Positions 6,833 through 10,666 of a stretch of DNA of 10,666 nucleotides are shown here, one piece after another (position 1 is the stretch's first letter; each line of letters starts with the position of its first letter). Both the position numbers and the translations under genes were made by a program. The notes below the pieces were generated by a model. That model did no database searches, had not been told where the DNA came from, and worked only from the letters and a program-made list of their open reading frames with translations. The DNA is from Mycoplasmatota bacterium (GTDB lineage: Bacteria > Bacillota_I > Bacilli_A > Izemoplasmatales > Izemoplasmataceae), in contig JAFLJX010000267.1 of assembly GCA_022712785.1 (NCBI GenBank), positions 1-10,666 on the forward strand, given 5' to 3'.

Positions 6833-6838
6833 CACCTC
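6833..6838 (-). promoter_or_regulatory. Ribosome binding site fixing the protease start
   Basis: GAGGTG on the minus strand lies six bases before the ATG at 6824-6826. The longer frame would use the GTG at 6833-6835, which is the last three bases of this Shine-Dalgarno sequence and cannot serve both roles. The protein therefore begins MKKIIFVAL, also the better signal-peptide start. Confidence 0.85.
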
Positions 6839-6918
6839 AAATTTTAATTAGTCTTTCATTATTCTCTTTTGAAAAATTGGAACATATTAATTATACAATA
6901 TTATTTGTTTGTTGCTTC

Positions 6919-6947
6919 TTTATATACTTAAATAAGAATTGGTTCAA
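6919..6947 (-). promoter_or_regulatory. Candidate promoter for the protease/lipoprotein unit
   Basis: TTGAAC (6942-6947), a 17-base spacer and TATAAA (6919-6924) lie on the minus strand, leaving a leader of about 85 bases before the ATG at 6826. A second -10-like TATAAT lies nearer the gene (around 6893-6898) but has no matching -35. The intergenic stretch 6827-7029 otherwise holds AT-rich sequence with two short palindromes (catgcatg and gtttttataaaaac near 6981-7002) and no RNA gene I can identify. Confidence 0.5.
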
Positions 6948-7029
6948 ATAAATTTTTTTATATTATTTTTTATAACCGCTCATGCATGTTTTTATAAAAA
7001 CTTTATAATATCTTTGAAAGGATTCTATA

Positions 7030-7575
7030 CTAAGTATTCTTTTTACTTAACGATATTATTAGTAACACTAAAGCAGTTATAAAACTAAATCCAAGTAAAA
7101 CCCATTTAACCAATGTCATAACAGGTGCAATGTTCGCAAAAAATATCATTTCAACAGGATAGTTATGCATCACTATTACGCATGCAATATTTTCTAAAAA
7201 ATCAAACACTACACTAAATAACGGCAATAAAATTAAGTACTTATACTTTTCTTTTAACTTAAGTTTTTTTATTAATACCCCTATAAATGAAACCAAGAAC
7301 ATAAAATAAACAATTGGCCATATAATATCAAATGTAAATCTTAGGGATATATAAGCATCTCTTCCTTCTTCTCCATAGGCAGACGCAATATCAAATAAAT
7401 CACCACTACTATATATTAGACTAGTATCAGGAGAACTCGTTGTACCTGTAATTTCTTCCATATATCCTGTTACATTTGGTAGAACAACAATCATAAAAAC
7501 TAAAAATATTATTGATGATATCATCAATATCTTTTTAGTTGATTTTTCTATAATAAAATCACATATTTTACTCAT
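7030..7575 (-). CDS. Four-helix integral membrane protein, function unknown
   Basis: This 181-residue protein has four predicted membrane segments at about 16-33, 79-101, 113-135 and 147-175. A 45-residue acidic loop lies between the first two (34-78, probably outside the cell), and lysine-rich stretches at 103-112 and 177-180 suggest cytoplasmic faces. Conserved-looking polar residues inside or beside helices (GRDAY at 71-75, FDIIWP at 82-87, FDFLEN at 124-129) suggest a defined family rather than a random membrane peptide, but I cannot name it. There is no known transporter or enzyme motif. GAGGTG precedes the ATG at normal spacing. The gene begins 16 bases after the MOSC gene stop, so the two are almost certainly co-transcribed. 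It ends in TAG, and I see no convincing terminator directly after it. Confidence 0.8.
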   Translation of the reverse strand: MSKICDFIIEKSTKKILMISSIIFLVFMIVVLPNVTGYMEEITGTTSSPDTSLIYSSGDLFDIASAYGEEGRDAYISLRFTFDIIWPIVYFMFLVSFIGVLIKKLKLKEKYKYLILLPLFSVVFDFLENIACVIVMHNYPVEMIFFANIAPVMTLVKWVLLGFSFITALVLLIISLSKKNT

Positions 7576-7591
7576 AAGTTACACCTCTTAT

Positions 7592-8008
7592 CTATGATAG
7601 CTTAATTTCATCATCTTTTTTAATTATTCCACCGTGAATTACTTTCGCAAAAATTCCTTCTGTAGGAAGCATTGTTCTGAAAGGAACACTATGCTTTTTC
7701 TTACCTATTTGAGTAACCTCTAAGACTACTTCACCTATTTTTAATAAAGTCCCTACAGGCAACTCGTATAATACTAAACCTTCTGTTGTGATATTTTCAG
7801 CAAAAGATCCAGGAGTTAATACAAGTCCCTCTAACTTTTCTAATTTTTTATAACTTTCAATCCCAGCTAAACTAATCTGTTTATGAGTTTCACTTGAATA
7901 ATGTCCGTCACCTATCATACCAAATCCAGTTTTAAAAGAAGCTTCATCAATCGGACTTTTTCTAACTCCTCTTACATCACTACTATTTACTGATACAACC
8001 TTTATCAT
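7592..8008 (-). CDS. MOSC-domain protein lacking the conserved cysteine
   Basis: This 138-residue stand-alone MOSC (molybdenum cofactor sulfurase C-terminal) domain resembles the YiiM/MoaC-associated small proteins. Recognisable family segments are the Gly-Asp-rich GMIGDGHY (30-37), PGSFAENITTEGL (66-78), LPVGTLLKIGE (83-93), EVTQIGK (97-103), EGIFAKVIHGG (117-127) and the closing KKDDEI. In the family the TQIGK segment is normally followed by a Glu-Cys-His stretch, and that Cys is the proposed sulfur carrier. Here it reads KKKH, with Lys105 at the Cys position, and the whole protein contains no cysteine. The reading frame is intact around this point, so a frameshift is not the cause. Its ribosome binding site (AAGGGG) overlaps the stop of the upstream MazG gene, with a 12-base gap to the start codon. 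It is likely cytoplasmic. Its role is unknown, and sulfur transfer in the usual way seems unlikely. Confidence 0.9.
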   Translation of the reverse strand: MIKVVSVNSSDVRGVRKSPIDEASFKTGFGMIGDGHYSSETHKQISLAGIESYKKLEKLEGLVLTPGSFAENITTEGLVLYELPVGTLLKIGEVVLEVTQIGKKKHSVPFRTMLPTEGIFAKVIHGGIIKKDDEIKLS

Positions 8009-8020
8009 AAAATAACCCCT

Positions 8021-8338
8021 TTACAATTTATTATATTTATTTGCTTTACCATATGCTTTACTTATAGGATACTTCAATTCATTCTTATCAATTTTATCAT
8101 TCATTATTTTCTCAATATCAAAGTCATAATGATCACTAAGCATTAAGCAATATGCCATGACATCAGCCAACTCATCCTTAACATTATCCAAATCAAAATA
8201 AGCATCGTCAAACTGATAGTTTATTAATAGTTCTGAAGATTCAATCGCTATTGATTTAGCTAAATTATTTGGAGTATGAAATTGTTTCCAATTTCTATCA
8301 TCTCTAAATTTAATTAATCTCTTTATTACATCTTTCAT
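8021..8338 (-). CDS. MazG-like nucleotide pyrophosphohydrolase
   Basis: This 105-residue protein of the all-alpha NTP pyrophosphohydrolase fold (RS21-C6/dCTPase-like branch of the MazG superfamily) would cleave a (d)NTP to the monophosphate and PPi, as a house-cleaning or pool-control enzyme. Visible landmarks are RDDRNWKQFHTPNNLAKSI (12-30), the metal-binding pairs E33/E36 in IESSELL and E56/D59 in ELADVMAY, and the C-terminal KNELKYPISKAYGKANKY typical of this subgroup. The length is normal for a single-domain member. The frame extends to an ATG at 8407, but that start has no ribosome binding site and would lie upstream of the likely promoter. The ATG at 8338 has AGGA at six bases. It is the first gene of a three-gene unit with the MOSC and membrane proteins. 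The exact substrate cannot be read from sequence. Confidence 0.92.
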   Translation of the reverse strand: MKDVIKRLIKFRDDRNWKQFHTPNNLAKSIAIESSELLINYQFDDAYFDLDNVKDELADVMAYCLMLSDHYDFDIEKIMNDKIDKNELKYPISKAYGKANKYNKL

Positions 8339-8342
8339 AGTA

Positions 8343-8350
8343 CTTCCTCT
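8343..8350 (-). promoter_or_regulatory. Ribosome binding site fixing the MazG-like start
   Basis: AGAGGAAG on the minus strand, with its AGGA core six bases from the ATG at 8336-8338, selects the 105-residue protein over the 128-residue reading that starts at 8407. Confidence 0.8.
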
Positions 8351-8369
8351 CTTACTATTTAATTCAAAC

Positions 8370-8397
8370 TTTATAGTTATTATATCATGTATCCCAA
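8370..8397 (-). promoter_or_regulatory. Candidate promoter for the MazG-MOSC-membrane unit
   Basis: TTGGGA (8392-8397), a 16-base spacer and TATAAA (8370-8375) lie on the minus strand. An overlapping TATAAT at 8379-8384 is an alternative -10 with a weaker -35. The site lies between the ABC-transporter terminator and the first gene of the unit, where a promoter is expected. Confidence 0.45.
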
Positions 8398-8421
8398 AAG
8401 TATACATTTAAATTATATTCG

Positions 8422-8449
8422 AAAAAAGGAATCCAAATTTGGATTCCTT
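8422..8449 (-). terminator. Intrinsic terminator of the ABC transporter gene
   Basis: A 24-base perfect palindrome (8426-8449) can fold as a GGAATCCA / TGGATTCC stem with an AATT loop. It starts 7 bases past the ABC gene's TAA, and on the minus strand it runs into six T residues (8422-8427). Confidence 0.88.
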
Positions 8450-8456
8450 AAATCAC

Positions 8457-10664
8457 TTATTCTACTCTTAAAGCTTCTACAGGGTTTTTCTTGGCTGCGA
8501 TAGTCGCAGGAATAAATCCACCTATAAATGTAAGGATTGTTGAGATTAGTACTAAAGCAACTAAGTGTAGCGGATTAACTTCTGCTACCCCACCTAATGT
8601 TTCTTCGAATCTAGCTGCGATAAAGTTAATTGGGAATGTAAGTAAATACGTAATTGTAACTCCTAATAATCCAGCAAATGCCCCAATAATTACACTTTCT
8701 GCATTAAATACTCTACTAACATCTTTCTTACGACCACCAAGTGATCTAATAATTCCAATTTCCTTAGTACGTTCTAATACACTAATGTAAATAATAATAC
8801 CTATCATTACACTAGAAACAATTAGTGAAATTGATGCGAATGCTGAAAGAACTATAGAAATCATACTTATAATTGTTCCCATTGTATTCCCAATAGTTTC
8901 TGCTAAATCTAATACTAATATTTGATCTTCATCAAGTTTACCTTCATTGTATAATTCAATAAAATCTTTTATTTCAGTTTTATTATCAATACTATCTGAA
9001 TAAATCATTATTGCTCTTGGAGTTTCATCATTACATCCTAATGCAGATAACATGTTAAATTTATCATCTTCACTTAGAACTTCATTATTAAAGACTGAGT
9101 TATCACTAGCACTTTGAACAACACAAATATTTGAACTAATACTAGAATTAATTAATGTACTCTCTAAATCGTATAGATAATGGATTCCATTATCTCCACC
9201 AATACTTACAGTATCATCAATTAAATGAATAATACCAGTAATAGTAAGCTCTGTTGCATTAACCAAATCATCAGTATCAAAAGAAATTCGAGGTAAAAAA
9301 GAATCGCCTGATTGAGCATATAAATCATTGTTGTTTCCAACATATATTTTTTTGCCAATTATATCATCAAATAGAATTTGTTCATCAGTATCAAATCCTA
9401 AAGCTTCTAAAATGTCAATATCAACTACTCTGTCATTTTTAACTAATAAACTTACTTCAAATTCATTTGTAGGAAGTGCTCCATCAAGTACTTCATAATA
9501 GTCTTCTAATTCATCTTCAGGAGTAATAAAAGCTGAAAAACTAATGCTTTGGCTTTCAATTAGTTTTATAACGTTTCCATCTTCAACTAATAATCTAGGA
9601 ACATATCCATAGTTATATTGAAGTGTTGTATACATAGTATTATTCATAGTTTCTAAATAATCAACAAAATCCATTGTTATATGATTAAAATGTTCATAAT
9701 CTTCAGGATCATAGATAGCAATTTCATTTTCCTCAGAATCAGGAACTTCATCAGTTGTTATTCCAATTGGTGGACCATGTAATACTAACTCACCTTCTGT
9801 AATTATGATTGGTAATCCTACTAACTGATCACTCTCTAAATCATCAAGGATTCCTGAGAATCCATTACTGATAGAAAGAACAAGTCCAACACCAATAATA
9901 CCTATACTTGAAGCAAATGCTGTAATTGTAGTTCTAAATTTTTTAGTTCTTAAGTTATTAAATGATAGTTTTAATGCAGTAAAGAAACTCATTGATGTCT
10001 TTTTAGGTTCATATCCACCTAAATCAGTAGATGTGCAAGTTTGTCCAGTATCTTTAATTACTTCTCCATCTAATAATTCAATAATTCTTGATGCATACTC
10101 ATTTGCGTATTTTGCTTCATGAGTAACCATAATAACTAATTTATCTTTTGAAACTTCTTTAATTAAATCAAGGATTTCTCTAGCTGTACCACTATCCAAT
10201 GCACCTGTAGGTTCATCAGCCAAAATAATATCAGGGTCGTTTACTAATGCTCTCGCTATAGCAACTCGCTGTTTTTCTCCGCCTGATAACAATGTAGGTT
10301 TTTTATTAATATGATATTCAAGACCTACTCTTTTTAACACATTTAATGCTTTTTCATGTCTTATTTCTTTACTTACACCAGACAATGTCATACCTAATTC
10401 TACATTATCCAGTACAGATAAATGATTAATTAAGTTATAACTTTGAAATACAAAACCAATACTATTATTTCTATATGAATCCCAATCTCTTTCAGTAAAA
10501 GATTTTGTTGAAGTTCCGTTTATTACTAAATCACCTTCAGTATATCTATCTAGTCCACCTATAATGTTTAACGATGTAGTTTTTCCACACCCTGAATGTC
10601 CTAATATAGCTACAAATTCACCTTTATTAAATTTCAAATCGACTTTATTTAATGCTCTAAAAGT
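8457..10664 (-). CDS. MacB-like ABC transporter, fused ATPase and FtsX-type permease, 5'-truncated
   Basis: The frame stays open to the window edge. The first Met-like codon inside is a TTG at 10637 with protein-like codons before it (TFRALNKVD), so the true start is outside. Numbered from that TTG, the ATPase domain has Walker A GHSGCGKTT (13-21), Q-loop Q65, signature LSGGEKQRVAIARAL (117-131), Walker B IILADEPTGALD (137-148) and H-loop H173. A linker leads to membrane segment 1 (~234-257), a large extracellular domain (~260-585) and three further segments (~586-616, 646-668, 690-715). It closes with NPVEALRVE, typical of FtsX/MacB permeases. Both halves are in one chain, ATPase first, as in MacB, and the protein probably works as a dimer. 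Such transporters act on peptides, antibiotics or lipoproteins rather than importing solutes. The substrate is unknown here. It is followed by its own terminator. Confidence 0.93.
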   Translation of the reverse strand, partial: TFRALNKVDLKFNKGEFVAILGHSGCGKTTSLNIIGGLDRYTEGDLVINGTSTKSFTERDWDSYRNNSIGFVFQSYNLINHLSVLDNVELGMTLSGVSKEIRHEKALNVLKRVGLEYHINKKPTLLSGGEKQRVAIARALVNDPDIILADEPTGALDSGTAREILDLIKEVSKDKLVIMVTHEAKYANEYASRIIELLDGEVIKDTGQTCTSTDLGGYEPKKTSMSFFTALKLSFNNLRTKKFRTTITAFASSIGIIGVGLVLSISNGFSGILDDLESDQLVGLPIIITEGELVLHGPPIGITTDEVPDSEENEIAIYDPEDYEHFNHITMDFVDYLETMNNTMYTTLQYNYGYVPRLLVEDGNVIKLIESQSISFSAFITPEDELEDYYEVLDGALPTNEFEVSLLVKNDRVVDIDILEALGFDTDEQILFDDIIGKKIYVGNNNDLYAQSGDSFLPRISFDTDDLVNATELTITGIIHLIDDTVSIGGDNGIHYLYDLESTLINSSISSNICVVQSASDNSVFNNEVLSEDDKFNMLSALGCNDETPRAIMIYSDSIDNKTEIKDFIELYNEGKLDEDQILVLDLAETIGNTMGTIISMISIVLSAFASISLIVSSVMIGIIIYISVLERTKEIGIIRSLGGRKKDVSRVFNAESVIIGAFAGLLGVTITYLLTFPINFIAARFEETLGGVAEVNPLHLVALVLISTILTFIGGFIPATIAAKKNPVEALRVE

Positions 10665-10666
10665 AC

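Noticed and set aside
6833..6835. GTG as start of the protease
   Set aside because: It is part of the GAGGTG Shine-Dalgarno sequence serving the ATG at 6826.
6981..7002. Palindromes catgcatg and gtttttataaaaac downstream of the membrane-protein gene
   Set aside because: There is no loop or U-tract arrangement that makes a convincing terminator, and no known operator match. They are noted only as structure in the 6827-7029 gap.
8491..8790. Plus-strand reading frame of 99 codons opposite the ABC permease
   Set aside because: It is antisense to the membrane segments and conserved C-terminus of the permease, with no ribosome binding site.
1..10666. CRISPR arrays, insertion sequences, tRNA/rRNA genes, riboswitches, phage or defence genes
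   Set aside because: I looked on both strands. There are no regularly spaced direct repeats, transposase motifs, terminal inverted repeats or recognisable RNA genes. Intergenic gaps are all under about 235 bases.

Overview
This is an AT-rich bacterial window. By eye it is roughly 30% GC, with A/T-ending codons, AAGGGG/GAGGTG ribosome binding sites and compact intrinsic terminators. Gene content (pyrophosphate-dependent phosphofructokinase, M6 metalloprotease with bacterial Ig-like repeats, MacB-like fused ABC transporter) and base composition fit a low-GC Bacillota/Mycoplasmatota lineage such as the Acholeplasma/Izemoplasma/Haloplasma neighbourhood. That placement is an inference, since no marker gene is present. 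TGA behaves as a stop: it ends the first gene, and it ends the protease gene inside an ATGA overlap. The Trp codons I checked are TGG. The Mycoplasma/Spiroplasma code is therefore not supported.

Layout from left to right. Positions 3-509 hold the 3' part of an unrecognised plus-strand gene. Everything else is on the minus strand. Leftmost is an RmlC-like cupin protein (741-1289) with its own promoter. Next is a YedJ-type HD phosphohydrolase (1354-1959), with a promoter just beyond a GNRA-loop terminator (2031-2056). That terminator ends a PPi-dependent phosphofructokinase gene (2062-3288). A 14-bp-stem terminator (3378-3411) closes a two-gene unit made of a large secreted M6 metalloprotease (3929-6826) and a small Ig-domain lipoprotein (3417-3932), which overlap by 4 bases. 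Further right is a tight three-gene unit, read from 8338 down to 7030: MazG-like nucleotide pyrophosphohydrolase, MOSC-domain protein, four-helix membrane protein. At the right edge is a 5'-truncated ABC transporter with fused ATPase and FtsX/MacB-type permease (8457 to beyond 10664), closed by a palindromic terminator at 8422-8449.

Function. The phosphofructokinase points to PPi-driven glycolysis. The MazG-like and HD proteins look like nucleotide or phosphate-ester hydrolases. The most distinctive locus is the protease/lipoprotein pair: both proteins carry the same type of Ig-like module, one secreted and one membrane-anchored, and they appear translationally coupled, which suggests they act together at the cell surface. 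The other notable point is that the MOSC protein has no cysteine at all, so it lacks the residue thought to carry sulfur in this family. Three start codons (HD, protease, MazG) should be moved downstream of the longest open frame, on the evidence of ribosome binding sites.
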